Source of the DNA: Pseudomonas sp. PB101
Lineage (GTDB): Bacteria; Pseudomonadota; Gammaproteobacteria; Pseudomonadales; Pseudomonadaceae
Assembly (NCBI RefSeq): GCF_009764265.1
Contig: NZ_RWIR01000092.1
Span: 124,001 to 188,000, forward strand
Direction: 5' to 3'
Length of the DNA stretch: 64,000 nt
Shown: positions 8,887 to 18,677 of the stretch, piece after piece
How positions within the stretch are numbered: position 1 is the first letter of the stretch
How the letters are laid out: every line of letters begins with the position of its first letter
Notes under the pieces: model-generated
The model's input: only the letters and a program-made list of their open reading frames with translations
Databases searched by the model: none
Told to the model about the DNA's origin: nothing
Position numbers and translations under genes: made by a program

Positions 8887-8911
8887 GTAGTGGTTTTCGA
8901 AAACCCACTAC
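8887..8911. promoter_or_regulatory. 25-bp near-perfect palindrome upstream of glnE
   Basis: The arms are GTAGTGG and CCCACTAC around a TTTTCGAAAA core; the dyad is complete except for one extra C in the right arm. It lies 34 bp before the glnE start and far from aceE. There is no T-run on either side, so a terminator is unlikely. It may be an operator for glnE or the distal element of the aceE control region; the protein that binds it is unknown. Confidence 0.45.
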
Positions 8912-9058
8912 CTGAGGGACTGTCGAACAAAAGTTAGAAATAGCTGAAATTTCTTTTATTTTGGCAGCCAGCATCAAGCTTTTACCTTTTGTAGTTGGAA
9001 AAAGACCAACCTTAACGATTATTCTCACAACGCAGCCGTGGGCCACAAGCCGCTCATC

Positions 9059-9125
9059 TGTAGTTTTACTACTCGTATATACATTAGACGGGCTGAAATG
9101 CCGGAAGATTTGTAGTAAAACTACA
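9059..9125. promoter_or_regulatory. Tandem TGTAGT-N3-ACTACA operators upstream of aceE
   Basis: Two 15-bp dyads occur: TGTAGTTTTACTACT at 9059-9073 and TGTAGTAAAACTACA at 9111-9125. Their starts are 52 bp apart, close to five helical turns, so looping or cooperative binding is plausible. They lie 111-177 bp before the aceE start. The RpiR-type regulator RccR is known in P. fluorescens to control aceE with KDPG as effector, and the dyad resembles the type of site described for it; that assignment is from memory and is inference here. Confidence 0.55.
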
Positions 9126-9235
9126 CGCCGCCGGAACAACCTGTCGGCAATCCAAGAATTCATAACGTCTGCCCACAAGGCCAGTCGCTAACTCAGGCAA
9201 CCGATTCTGGTAGCCTTTCCGCCCTGGAGCAAGCC

Positions 9236-11881
9236 ATGCAAGACCTCGATCCCGTCGAAACCCAGGAATGGCTGGACGCCCTGGAATCGGTTCTCGACAA
9301 AGAAGGCGAAGACCGTGCTCACTATCTGATGACCCGTATGGGTGAACTCGCGACCCGCAGCGGTTCGCAGTTGCCTTACGCCATCACCACGCCTTACCGC
9401 AACACGATCCCCGTTACCCACGAAGCACGCATGCCTGGCGACCTGTTCATGGAACGCCGCATTCGCTCGTTGGTACGCTGGAACGCGATGGCCATGGTAA
9501 TGCGTACGAACCTGAAAGATTCTGACCTCGGCGGTCACATCTCCAGCTTCGCTTCCAGTGCGACCCTGTATGACATCGGCTTCAACTACTTCTTCCAGGC
9601 CCCGACCGATGAACACGGCGGCGACCTGATCTACTTCCAGGGCCACACCTCGCCAGGCGTTTACGCCCGCGCATTCATGGAAGGCCGCATCACCGAAGAC
9701 CAGATGAACAACTTCCGCCAGGAAGTCGACGGTCAGGGCCTGTCGTCCTACCCGCACCCTTGGCTGATGCCTGACTTCTGGCAGTTCCCGACCGTATCCA
9801 TGGGTCTGGGCCCGATCCAGGCGATCTACCAGGCACGCTTCATGAAGTACCTGGAACACCGTGGCTTCATCCAGCCGGGCAAACAGAAAGTCTGGTGCTT
9901 CCTGGGCGACGGCGAGTGCGACGAGCCGGAATCCCTGGGCGCGATCTCCCTGGCCGGCCGCGAGAAGCTGGACAACCTGATCTTCGTCATCAACTGCAAC
10001 CTGCAGCGCCTCGACGGCCCGGTTCGCGGCAACGGCAAGATCATCCAGGAACTCGAAGGTGTGTTCCGCGGTGCTCAGTGGAACGTGACCAAAGTCATCT
10101 GGGGCCGTTTCTGGGACCCACTACTGGCCAAGGACGTCGACGGCATCCTGCAACGTCGCATGGACGAAGTCATCGACGGCGAGTACCAGAATTACAAAGC
10201 CAAAGACGGCGCGTTCGTACGTGAACACTTCTTCAACACGCCGGAACTCAAGGCGATGGTCGAAGACCTGTCCGACGACGAGATCTGGAAGCTCAACCGT
10301 GGCGGCCACGACCCGTACAAGGTCTACGCGGCGTACCACGAAGCGGTCAACCACAAAGAACAACCAACCGTCATCCTGGCCAAGACCATCAAGGGTTATG
10401 GCACCGGTGCCGGCGAAGCGAAGAACACCGCGCACAACACCAAGAAGGTCGATGTCGAAAGCCTGAAGTTGTTCCGCGATCGTTTCGACATCCCGGTCAA
10501 GGACGATGAACTGGAAAACCTGCCGTTCTTCAAACCGGAAGAAGGCAGCGCCGAAGCCCGTTACCTGAGCGAGCGCCGTACCGCACTGGGCGGTTTCGTG
10601 CCACAGCGCCGCGCGCAAAGCTTCAGCGTTCCGACTCCGCCACTGGATACCCTCAAGGCAATCCTGGACGGCTCGGGCGACCGTGAAATCTCCACCACCA
10701 TGGCCTTCGTGCGCATCCTCGCGCAACTGGTCAAGGACAAGGAAATCGGTCCGCGCATCGTGCCGATCATCCCGGACGAAGCCCGTACCTTCGGTATGGA
10801 AGGCATGTTCCGTCAGTTGGGCATCTACTCCTCCGTCGGCCAGCTCTACGAGCCAGTCGATAAAGACCAAGTGATGTTCTACAAGGAAGACCAGAAGGGC
10901 CAGATCCTCGAAGAAGGCATCAACGAAGCGGGCGCCATGAGCTCCTTCATCGCTGCCGGTACTTCGTACTCCAGCCACAACCAGCCGATGCTGCCGTTCT
11001 ACATCTTCTACTCGATGTTCGGCTTCCAGCGTATCGGTGACCTGGCCTGGGCCGCTGGCGACAGCCGTACCCGTGGCTTCCTGATCGGCGGCACCGCCGG
11101 CCGTACCACCCTGAACGGTGAAGGCCTGCAACACGAAGACGGTCACAGCCATCTGCTGGCCTCGACCATCCCGAACTGCCGCACCTACGATCCAACCTAC
11201 GGCTACGAGCTGGCGGTGATCATTCAGGACGGCATGAAGAAGATGACCGAAGAGCAACAGGACGTCTTCTACTACATCACCGTGATGAACGAGTCGTACC
11301 AGCAGCCAGCCATGCCGGCCGGTGCCGAAGAAGGCATCAAGAAAGGCATGTACCTGCTCGAAGAAGACAACCGCGAAGCGGCGCACCACGTTCAGCTGAT
11401 GGGCTCCGGCACCATCCTGCGTGAAGTCCGTGAAGCAGCGAAGATCCTGCGTGAAGAGTTCAACGTCGGCGCCGACGTGTGGAGCGTTACCAGCTTCAAC
11501 GAACTGCGTCGCGACGGCCTGGCCGTTGAGCGCACCAACCGTCTGCACCCGGGCCAGAAGCCTAAGCTGAGCTTTGTGGAAGAGTGCCTGAACGGCCGTA
11601 AAGGTCCGGTCATCGCATCGACCGACTACATGAAACTGTTCGCCGAGCAGATCCGTCAGTGGGTACCGTCCAAGGAATTCAAAGTCCTGGGCACCGACGG
11701 TTTCGGCCGCAGCGACAGCCGCAAGAAACTGCGTCATTTCTTCGAAGTCGACCGTCATTTCGTGGTGTTGGCAGCCCTGGAAGCACTGGCTGACCGTGGT
11801 GACATCGAACCTAAAGTGGTGGCTGAAGCCATCGCCAAGTTCGGTATCAACCCGGAAAAACGCAACCCACTGGACTGCTGA
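9236..11881 (+). CDS. aceE: Pyruvate dehydrogenase E1 component AceE
   Basis: An 881-residue homodimeric-type E1 that decarboxylates pyruvate with thiamine diphosphate and acetylates the lipoyl groups of AceF. The ThDP/Mg site reads [15 protein letters not shown] followed by [17 protein letters not shown], the GDG-N28-N motif. The conserved [13 protein letters not shown] and [19 protein letters not shown] segments are present. The start at 9236 follows CTGGAGCAAGCC. The gene is divergent from glnE and forms an operon with aceF 11 bp downstream. The upstream region carries paired palindromes likely to control it. Confidence 0.97.
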   Translation: MQDLDPVETQEWLDALESVLDKEGEDRAHYLMTRMGELATRSGSQLPYAITTPYRNTIPVTHEARMPGDLFMERRIRSLVRWNAMAMVMRTNLKDSDLGGHISSFASSATLYDIGFNYFFQAPTDEHGGDLIYFQGHTSPGVYARAFMEGRITEDQMNNFRQEVDGQGLSSYPHPWLMPDFWQFPTVSMGLGPIQAIYQARFMKYLEHRGFIQPGKQKVWCFLGDGECDEPESLGAISLAGREKLDNLIFVINCNLQRLDGPVRGNGKIIQELEGVFRGAQWNVTKVIWGRFWDPLLAKDVDGILQRRMDEVIDGEYQNYKAKDGAFVREHFFNTPELKAMVEDLSDDEIWKLNRGGHDPYKVYAAYHEAVNHKEQPTVILAKTIKGYGTGAGEAKNTAHNTKKVDVESLKLFRDRFDIPVKDDELENLPFFKPEEGSAEARYLSERRTALGGFVPQRRAQSFSVPTPPLDTLKAILDGSGDREISTTMAFVRILAQLVKDKEIGPRIVPIIPDEARTFGMEGMFRQLGIYSSVGQLYEPVDKDQVMFYKEDQKGQILEEGINEAGAMSSFIAAGTSYSSHNQPMLPFYIFYSMFGFQRIGDLAWAAGDSRTRGFLIGGTAGRTTLNGEGLQHEDGHSHLLASTIPNCRTYDPTYGYELAVIIQDGMKKMTEEQQDVFYYITVMNESYQQPAMPAGAEEGIKKGMYLLEEDNREAAHHVQLMGSGTILREVREAAKILREEFNVGADVWSVTSFNELRRDGLAVERTNRLHPGQKPKLSFVEECLNGRKGPVIASTDYMKLFAEQIRQWVPSKEFKVLGTDGFGRSDSRKKLRHFFEVDRHFVVLAALEALADRGDIEPKVVAEAIAKFGINPEKRNPLDC

Positions 11882-11892
11882 GGAGAGATTCT

Positions 11893-13842
11893 GTGAGCGA
11901 ACTCATTCGCGTACCTGACATCGGCAGCGGTGAAGGTGAAGTAATTGAACTGTTTGTGAAGGTCGGCGACCGTATCGAAGCCGACCAGAGCATCCTGACA
12001 CTTGAGTCGGACAAGGCGAGCATGGAAGTGCCTGCGCCGAAGGCCGGTATCATCAAGAGCCTGAAAGTGAAGCTGGGCGATCGCCTGAAAGAAGGCGACG
12101 AACTGCTCGAGCTGGAAGTCGAAGGTGCCGCTGCTGCTCCTGCGGCTGCCGCTGCACCAGCGGCCAAGGCTGAAGCCAAGCCGGCTGCAGCCCCTGCCGC
12201 CGCGGCACCTGCTGCTGCGCCGGCTGCCGCCAGCGTTCAGCAAGTGCACGTGCCGGACATCGGTTCGTCGGGCAAGGCCCAGATCATCGAGATCCAGGTC
12301 AAGGTCGGCGACACCGTTGTGGCCGACCAGTCGCTGATCACCCTGGAATCCGACAAGGCCAGCATGGAAATCCCGTCGCCTGCCGCTGGCGTGGTCAAGG
12401 CCATCAGCGTCAAGCTCAACGACGAAGTCGGCACTGGCGACCTGATCCTGGACCTGGAAGTGGCAGGTGCTGCGGCACCGGCAGCTGCTCCGGCCCAGGC
12501 TGCCGCTCCAGCTGCCGCCGCTGCGCCTGCTCCTACAGCAGCTCCGGCTGCACCGGTTGCCGACAGCGTTCAGGACATCCACGTTCCGGACATCGGTTCG
12601 TCGGGCAAGGCCAAGATCATCGAAGTCCTGGTCAAGGCCGGCGACACCGTTGTGGCCGACCAGTCGCTGATCACCCTGGAGTCCGACAAGGCCAGCATGG
12701 AAATTCCATCGCCTGCCGCTGGCGTGGTGGAAAGCGTTTCCATCAAGCTCGATGACGAAGTCGGCACCGGCGACCTGATCCTCAAGCTGAAAGTCAAAGG
12801 CGCCGCTCCGGCCGCTGCACCGGCACCTGCCGCTGCTGCTCCGAGTGCAGCGGCTCCAGCTGCTGCTCCTGCCGCCGCTGCACCTGCTGCTGCCCCGGCC
12901 GCTGCTCCAGCCAAGCCTGGTGCAAAAGTTCACGCCGGCCCTGCCGTGCGTCAACTGGCCCGCGAGTTCGGCGTCGAGCTGAACGCCGTTGGCGCCAGCG
13001 GTCCACACGGTCGCATCCTGAAGGAAGACGTGCAGGTTTACGTCAAGGCCATGATGCAAAAGGCCAAGGAAGCACCGGCCGCTGCTGCTGGCGCAACCGG
13101 TGGCGCGGGCATCCCGCCGATTCCGGTCGTGGACTTCAGCCGCTTCGGTGAAATCGAAGAAGTGCCGATGACCCGCCTGATGCAGGTCGGCGCCGCCAAC
13201 CTGCACCGCAGCTGGCTGAACGTGCCGCACGTGACGCAATTCGATTCGGCGGATATCACCGAGCTCGAAGCGTTCCGCGTTGCCCAGAAAGCCGTTGCCG
13301 AGAAGGCCGGCGTCAAGCTGACCGTCCTGCCGCTGCTGCTCAAGACCTGTGCGCACCTGCTCAAGGAACTGCCGGACTTCAACAGCTCGCTGGCGCCAAG
13401 CGGCAAAGCGATCATCCGCAAGAAATACGTGAACATCGGCTTCGCCGTCGACACCCCGGATGGCCTGCTGGTACCGGTCATCAAGAACGTCGACCAGAAA
13501 AGCCTGCTGCAACTGGCCGCCGAGGCCGCTTCCCTGGCTGAAAAAGCCCGGACCAAGAAGCTCTCGTCGGACGAGATGCAAGGCGCCTGCTTCACCATTT
13601 CCAGCCTCGGCCACATTGGCGGCACCGGCTTCACGCCGATCGTCAACGCGCCGGAAGTGGCGATCCTCGGTGTTTCCAAGGCAACCATCCAGCCAGTCTG
13701 GGACGGTAAAGCCTTCCAGCCGAAACTGATGCTGCCACTGTCGCTGTCCTACGATCACCGTGTGATCAACGGCGCCGCTGCCGCACGCTTCACCAAGCGT
13801 CTGAGCGACCTGTTGGGCGACATCCGCACCATGCTCCTGTAA
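11893..13842 (+). CDS. aceF: Pyruvate dehydrogenase E2, dihydrolipoamide acetyltransferase AceF with three lipoyl domains
   Basis: A 649-residue E2 with a GTG start behind AGGAGAG. Lipoyl domains lie near residues 3-76, 118-192 and 229-303, each with the lipoylation motif ESDKASME, separated by Ala/Pro-rich swinging linkers. The peripheral-subunit-binding domain (AGPAVRQLAREFGVELNAVG) is near 350-385, and the catalytic domain ends in SYDHRVINGAAAARFT. Asparagine in place of aspartate in that last motif is also known from Azotobacter E2, so it is not a defect. Lipoyl domains 2 and 3 are almost identical with a 333-bp period, pointing to recent duplication or gene conversion. A strong terminator follows. 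Confidence 0.96.
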   Translation: MSELIRVPDIGSGEGEVIELFVKVGDRIEADQSILTLESDKASMEVPAPKAGIIKSLKVKLGDRLKEGDELLELEVEGAAAAPAAAAAPAAKAEAKPAAAPAAAAPAAAPAAASVQQVHVPDIGSSGKAQIIEIQVKVGDTVVADQSLITLESDKASMEIPSPAAGVVKAISVKLNDEVGTGDLILDLEVAGAAAPAAAPAQAAAPAAAAAPAPTAAPAAPVADSVQDIHVPDIGSSGKAKIIEVLVKAGDTVVADQSLITLESDKASMEIPSPAAGVVESVSIKLDDEVGTGDLILKLKVKGAAPAAAPAPAAAAPSAAAPAAAPAAAAPAAAPAAAPAKPGAKVHAGPAVRQLAREFGVELNAVGASGPHGRILKEDVQVYVKAMMQKAKEAPAAAAGATGGAGIPPIPVVDFSRFGEIEEVPMTRLMQVGAANLHRSWLNVPHVTQFDSADITELEAFRVAQKAVAEKAGVKLTVLPLLLKTCAHLLKELPDFNSSLAPSGKAIIRKKYVNIGFAVDTPDGLLVPVIKNVDQKSLLQLAAEAASLAEKARTKKLSSDEMQGACFTISSLGHIGGTGFTPIVNAPEVAILGVSKATIQPVWDGKAFQPKLMLPLSLSYDHRVINGAAAARFTKRLSDLLGDIRTMLL

Positions 13843-13850
13843 CACCGACC

Positions 13851-13872
13851 GGCCCTCCTTCACCGGAGGGCC
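13851..13872 (+). terminator. Hairpin just after aceF
   Basis: GGCCCTCC and GGAGGGCC form an 8-bp GC stem with a six-base loop, nine bases after the aceF stop. There is no U-tract, so it may stabilise the 3' end or add to the terminator 40 bp further on. Confidence 0.5.
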
Positions 13873-13913
13873 AGTTGCGTTCCACGTTTCCGAGCGCCAC
13901 GCTCGTACCTCAA

Positions 13914-13941
13914 CCCCGCCAATTTGGCGGGGCTTTTTTTT
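13914..13941 (+). terminator. Rho-independent terminator of aceEF
   Basis: CCCCGCC and GGCGGGG form a 7-bp stem around AATTT, followed by C and a run of eight or more T. This is a classic intrinsic terminator for the plus-strand aceEF transcript. Confidence 0.9.
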
Positions 13942-13993
13942 GGTTATTTCACTGGCTTGGAGGTCACTTCATTTTCAGCGTGGGCATGGTCCC

Positions 13994-14095
13994 TTGTAGG
14001 AGCCGGCTTGCTGGCGATGGTCGTTAACGATAACGCGTGTAAACCGGATAAACGCGGCGCACTTGAGTCCATCGCCGGCAAGCCGGCTCCTACAG
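13994..14095. repeat. 102-bp inverted REP pair
   Basis: The unit opens TTGTAGGAGCCGGCTTGC and closes GCAAGCCGGCTCCTACAG. Its spacer starts ATGGTCGTTAACGATAACGC, the signature shared with the units at 5783-5884 and 51197-51298. It lies between the aceF terminator and the PhoD-like gene. Confidence 0.9.
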
Positions 14096-14285
14096 GTATT
14101 GCGTTGTCGGTGTTTCCCGGGATTGCATGAAGTTCCTGTTTCATACGCCTTCCTACATTTGTGGCTGATATCGCCCACAACTCGAATCCATTTCTGCCAG
14201 ATATTTATTCAGGCCAAATAACTAGTCTTGGCTGAATACCCTCCATTACATCCGAAACAACCAACTACCCATTAACTGGCAGCGA

Positions 14286-15692
14286 ATGGACTCAAACATG
14301 TTAAAACCAACTGTTGGGCCAATTATTGGCCACACTACAACCAATCATGCGCGTATATTTGTGCGCGGCGCAGCGCAAGAGAGTGCACCCGTATTTGCCG
14401 GCATCCGTTATCGGCAATCCGGGCATGAACAATGGATCGAAACCATCTTTACAAGACTGACAAGTCTGCAGGACATGTCCGATGTCCTTGTTCTCGATAA
14501 CCTCGCGCCCGATACCGAATATGAATACCAGGCCGGCTGGTTCAGTACCGAGAGTGCCGGGCACACCGCAGATTCACTGCAGGAACTGCCGCTGCGATGG
14601 CCGCAGGAACTCTATCGCCTGCGTACGCGCTCCGCCACGTCCACCACGCCACGTGGCTATTTCGTCGGTTCATGCCGCTACCTGAGAATGACCGCCGGCG
14701 TTGCGTCGGCGCCAGAGTGGGGCGACCGGATATTCGCCTCGATTGCGCAATTGGCAGAACAAGCCGACCCTCCGGTCAGCGCGATGTTGATGGCTGGCGA
14801 TCAGATCTATGTCGACGATTTGAATTTTTTCGCGCCTGATCGTGAATATCAGCAAATACTCGCGAAATACCGTGCGGCGTTCTCTCAGCCACATATTTCC
14901 AGATTAATGGCCAATGTATCGACTTACATGATCCTCGACGATCACGAAATTGAAGACAACTGGCCAGACAAGAAAAGATCAGGCGATGATATTTTATATA
15001 ACAACGCCATAAGTGCTTATGAGATATATCAAGCCAGCCACAGCCCGGTATTTGAATTACTTGACGACGGCCGGATCAGCCGACTGGCGAAGCACTATTG
15101 GTATCAGTTCACCGATGGCGATATCGAATGGTTTGTCACCGATAGTCGCACCCGGCGCAATCTATCGGCCGATGATCGGCGCCTGCTGGATGTCGAACAG
15201 GAATATGCCCTGTGCCAATGGCTGATCAACAGCCCGGCGCGGGTCAAACTGGTGGTCACCAGCGTGATGTTCTTCCCCGATGCCAGGCAAAACGGGGATG
15301 ACGCCTGGGCCGGATTTCCCGAGCAACGGCTGCGGTTGCTGGAGACCATTCGTACGCACCGGCTGAAGAATGTCATATTCGTTGCCGGTGACGTCCACGC
15401 CTCCATGACCAGCCGACTGACCCACAGCGAAGACCCGGACTTCGAAGTGCACACCATCGTTTCGTCGCCCTTGTGCAACTCCAGGCTGCTGCCCTATGCC
15501 AGTCAATCCGGCTTTATCCTCGACCGTCCGCTGGCACGCACCGCCGCAGGCGAATATCGGCAGGAATTGACCGGTAAAGTCATCAGTCAGGATAACTTCG
15601 CGCATCTGGTCATCGACGCAAAACGCATCCGGGTCAATTACCACGATCGCGATGGCAAGCTATTGCAATCGACAGGCATTGAATTGCGTTGA
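14286..15692 (+). CDS. PhoD-like metallophosphatase (alkaline phosphatase D family)
   Basis: A 468-residue protein (464 if ATG 14298 is used; neither start has a strong Shine-Dalgarno). The N-terminal third is a fibronectin-like domain ending in LAPDTEYEYQAGW. The phosphoesterase core follows with FVGSCRYLR, AMLMAGDQIYVDDL, TYMILDDHEIEDNWPD and VIFVAGDVHASMTS, the metal-binding motifs of PhoD/PhoA2-like enzymes. No signal or Tat peptide is visible, which sets it apart from exported PhoD, so a cytoplasmic phosphodiesterase role is possible. It stands alone between aceF and dipA; the slightly lower GC and ATA/AGA codons hint at later acquisition. Confidence 0.82.
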   Translation: MDSNMLKPTVGPIIGHTTTNHARIFVRGAAQESAPVFAGIRYRQSGHEQWIETIFTRLTSLQDMSDVLVLDNLAPDTEYEYQAGWFSTESAGHTADSLQELPLRWPQELYRLRTRSATSTTPRGYFVGSCRYLRMTAGVASAPEWGDRIFASIAQLAEQADPPVSAMLMAGDQIYVDDLNFFAPDREYQQILAKYRAAFSQPHISRLMANVSTYMILDDHEIEDNWPDKKRSGDDILYNNAISAYEIYQASHSPVFELLDDGRISRLAKHYWYQFTDGDIEWFVTDSRTRRNLSADDRRLLDVEQEYALCQWLINSPARVKLVVTSVMFFPDARQNGDDAWAGFPEQRLRLLETIRTHRLKNVIFVAGDVHASMTSRLTHSEDPDFEVHTIVSSPLCNSRLLPYASQSGFILDRPLARTAAGEYRQELTGKVISQDNFAHLVIDAKRIRVNYHDRDGKLLQSTGIELR

Positions 15693-15920
15693 CGGCAAAA
15701 ATCACGGCCTTCGAGACGACTCCGAAGGCTGCGATCTGATCAATAGCAATACTTTTTACTGGAAACTGCAGAAATCTTCGCACCTGCCGACATATTCTTA
15801 TAGCACTTGGCCTTCATCTCTCTTGTCAGTCGGTGTCGCAATGATGCAACCTTGCCGCAGGCAACAGTAAAGAGGGCGTGAGCCCAGCGCGTTCAGCATA
15901 TTCGAAGCGAGTTTCCCTCC
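15693..15920 (+). other. Intergenic region upstream of dipA
   Basis: 228 bp hold no convincing gene. The AT-rich stretch around 15775-15810 probably carries the dipA promoter, but no reliable -35/-10 pair was identified. Confidence 0.3.
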
Positions 15921-18614
15921 ATGAAAAGCCAACCCGATGCCGCCAGCCGTATGGTGGCCGAGGTAGTGACGCAGTTGCCTGTGCCCTCGCGGCTCGGCAT
16001 GCTGCGTTTCGAACGGCTTAATGAACCCAGCTGGGCGCTGCTGTTTCTCGATCCCAATTGCGAACGCCAGTTCGGCCTGCCGGCCGTGGAGCTGTGTGCG
16101 CTGGTGGGTTCGCCCTACGCCAGCCTGATGGAACCGGAAGCGCGCTATCAACTTCACGATGCGATCCAGCAACAGCTGACCCAAAGCACGCATTACCTGA
16201 TCCGCTACACCCTGCACACGGCCTCGGGCTCCCTGAATCTGCTGGAGCTGGGCGAAGCCTACAAACAACACAATCGCCACCTGTTGCGCGGCTACCTGCT
16301 GGTCATTGACGGCCTGTTCGAGGATGACCCGCTGCAACCGGCCCTGGATCTGGAAACCCAGAACTCGCGCCTGCAAATCGCCCTGGAGCTCAATCAGCGC
16401 GCCCAGCAGGAGCAACTGCTGCATCTGGACCGGGTACGTGCCCAGCAGGACCTGATCCTGCTGCTGACCCGTCAACGCTACAGCAGCAACAACTCCTTGC
16501 GCGAAGCTGCCGAGCTGATCACCCGCAGCGCCTGCGACATTTACCAAATCGACTGCGCCAGCCTGTGGAGCCTCGAAGGCTCGATGCTGGTGCCGATCTC
16601 GGCCTATCACCGTGCGAATCAGGAATACCTGCTGCCGCAGCCGATCGACGTCAGCGTTTTCCCCGATTACCTCGACGCCTTGCACACCGGCCGCGCCATC
16701 GACGCCCATAACGCCATGCGCGACCCGCGCACCCGGGAGATGGCCGAGAGCCTGCGCCCGCGCGACGTCAACGCAATGCTCGACGCCAGTATCCGTGTCG
16801 ATGGCCAGGTCGTTGGCGTTCTGTGCCTGGAGCAGACCGGCGCGACCCGCGCCTGGCAATCTGATGAAATCGCCTTCGCCGGCGAACTCGCCGACCAGTT
16901 TGCCCAGGTCATCAGCAACCACAACCGCCGAACCGCCACCAGCGCCCTGCACCTGTTTCAGCGTGCCGTCGAACAGAGTGCCAACGCCTTTTTGCTGGTC
17001 AACTGCGATGGCGTGGTGGAGTACGTCAACCCGAGCTTCACCGCGATCACCCAGTATTCAACCGAAGAAGTGCACGGTCAGCGCCTGTCGGAACTACCGG
17101 CCCTGGAGAACCTCAGCGAACTGCTGTTCGACGCGCCCTCGGCGCTGGCCAAGAGCAACAGCTGGCAGGGCGAATTCAAGAGCCGCCGGAAAAACCTCGA
17201 ACCCTACTGGGGCCAGTTGTCGATCTCCAAGGTTTACGGCGACAACCGCGAACTGACCCACTACATCGGCATCTACGAAGACATCACCCAGACCAAGCTG
17301 GCCCAGCAGCGCATCGAGCGCCTGGCCTACACGGACAACCTGACCAATCTCGGCAACCGCCCGGCCTTCATCCGCAACCTCGATGAACGCTTCGCCCGGG
17401 ACAGCGACGCGCCGATCAGCCTGTTGCTGGTGGACATCGACAACTTCAAGCGGATCAACGACAGCCTCGGCCACCAGACCGGCGACAAACTGCTGATCAG
17501 CCTGGCCCGGCGCCTACGCAACAGCTTGATCCCGAGCGGCAGCCTGGCGCGATTCGCCAGTAACGAATTCGCCGTATTGCTGGACAACAGCGACCTCACG
17601 GTGGGCCAGCAAGTGGCCAACCAACTGCTGGCGACCCTCGACAAACCGATGTTCGTCGACAACCAGTTGATCAGCGTCACCGGCTCCGTGGGCCTGGCCT
17701 GCGCGCCGCTGCACGGGCGCGACCCGCAAACCCTGATGCGCAACGCCGGCCTGGCGCTGCACAAGGCCAAGGCCAACGGCAAACACCAGGTGCAAGTGTT
17801 CACCGAAGCGCTGAACGCCGAGGCCAGCTACAAGCTGTTCGTCGAAAACAACCTGCGCCGCGCCCTGACCCAGAACGAACTTGATGTGTTCTACCAGCCC
17901 AAGCTGTGCCTGCGCAGCGGTCGCCTGCTGGGCATGGAAGCGTTGCTGCGCTGGGACCATCCGGAAAAGGGCATGATCCGCCCTGACCAGTTCATCAGCG
18001 TCGCCGAAGAAACCGGCCTGATCATTCCGATCGGCAAATGGATCGCCCGCCAGGCCTGCCGCATGAGCAAAGCGCTGACCGCCGCCGGCCTGGGTAACCT
18101 GCAAGTGGCGATCAACCTGTCGCCCAAGCAGTTCTCCGATCCGGACCTGGTGGCCTCCATCGCCAACATCCTCAAGGAAGAAGCCCTGCCGGCTCATTTG
18201 CTGGAGCTTGAGCTGACTGAGGGCCTGCTGCTGGAAGCCACCGAAGACACCCACCTGCAGCTCGACCAGCTCAAGCGCCTGGGCCTGACCCTGGCCATGG
18301 ACGACTTCGGCACCGGTTACTCGTCGCTCAGCTACTTGAAAAAATTCCCCATCGACATCATCAAGATAGATCGAAGCTTCATCCACGAAATCCCGGACAA
18401 CCAGGACGACATGGAAATCACCTCCGCGGTGATCGCCATGGCCCACAACCTGAAGCTCAAGGTCGTGGCTGAAGGCGTCGAAACCGCCGAGCAGTTGTCG
18501 TTCCTGCGCCGTCACCGCTGCGACGTCGGCCAGGGCTACCTGTTCGACCGTCCGATCCCGGGCAACGAGCTGATCGAAAAGCTCAAACGCTACCCGCGTG
18601 GCCCAATCGCCTGA
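15921..18614 (+). CDS. dipA: Cyclic-di-GMP phosphodiesterase DipA (GAF-PAS-GGDEF-EAL)
   Basis: An 897-residue protein like Pseudomonas DipA (PA5017), which lowers c-di-GMP and promotes biofilm dispersion. Domains: N-terminal PAS-like sensor (to about 140), GAF (about 190-330), PAS (about 345-455), GGDEF (about 465-625) and EAL (about 635-890). The GGDEF motif has become ASNEF (near residue 546), so cyclase activity is not expected. The EAL motif EALLRW (near 673) and the DDFGTGYSSLSYLKKFPID loop are intact, supporting a phosphodiesterase. It lacks transmembrane segments. Position next to msrA matches the known locus. Confidence 0.93.
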   Translation: MKSQPDAASRMVAEVVTQLPVPSRLGMLRFERLNEPSWALLFLDPNCERQFGLPAVELCALVGSPYASLMEPEARYQLHDAIQQQLTQSTHYLIRYTLHTASGSLNLLELGEAYKQHNRHLLRGYLLVIDGLFEDDPLQPALDLETQNSRLQIALELNQRAQQEQLLHLDRVRAQQDLILLLTRQRYSSNNSLREAAELITRSACDIYQIDCASLWSLEGSMLVPISAYHRANQEYLLPQPIDVSVFPDYLDALHTGRAIDAHNAMRDPRTREMAESLRPRDVNAMLDASIRVDGQVVGVLCLEQTGATRAWQSDEIAFAGELADQFAQVISNHNRRTATSALHLFQRAVEQSANAFLLVNCDGVVEYVNPSFTAITQYSTEEVHGQRLSELPALENLSELLFDAPSALAKSNSWQGEFKSRRKNLEPYWGQLSISKVYGDNRELTHYIGIYEDITQTKLAQQRIERLAYTDNLTNLGNRPAFIRNLDERFARDSDAPISLLLVDIDNFKRINDSLGHQTGDKLLISLARRLRNSLIPSGSLARFASNEFAVLLDNSDLTVGQQVANQLLATLDKPMFVDNQLISVTGSVGLACAPLHGRDPQTLMRNAGLALHKAKANGKHQVQVFTEALNAEASYKLFVENNLRRALTQNELDVFYQPKLCLRSGRLLGMEALLRWDHPEKGMIRPDQFISVAEETGLIIPIGKWIARQACRMSKALTAAGLGNLQVAINLSPKQFSDPDLVASIANILKEEALPAHLLELELTEGLLLEATEDTHLQLDQLKRLGLTLAMDDFGTGYSSLSYLKKFPIDIIKIDRSFIHEIPDNQDDMEITSAVIAMAHNLKLKVVAEGVETAEQLSFLRRHRCDVGQGYLFDRPIPGNELIEKLKRYPRGPIA

Positions 18615-18677
18615 CAGCGACCCAACTCTCGGGCAAACTGTTTGTCTGTCTAATTATCCTGACTGAGAGGACTGATC

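Noticed and set aside
8849-9178. A 109-codon minus-strand frame in the glnE-aceE gap.
   Set aside because: It covers the palindromic control region, has no ribosome site or family similarity, and runs into the glnE start.
13753-13770. Asn instead of Asp in the E2 motif DHRVINGA as a lost catalytic residue.
   Set aside because: The same Asn is known from Azotobacter E2, so it is a normal variant.
11755-13863. Long minus-strand frame opposite aceF with Ser/Arg/Gly-rich repeats.
   Set aside because: The repeats are the complement of the Ala/Pro linkers and lipoyl domains of AceF.
17554-17571. Degenerate GGDEF motif (ASNEF) in DipA as a sign of gene decay.
   Set aside because: The change is typical of DipA, whose EAL domain is the active part and is intact.
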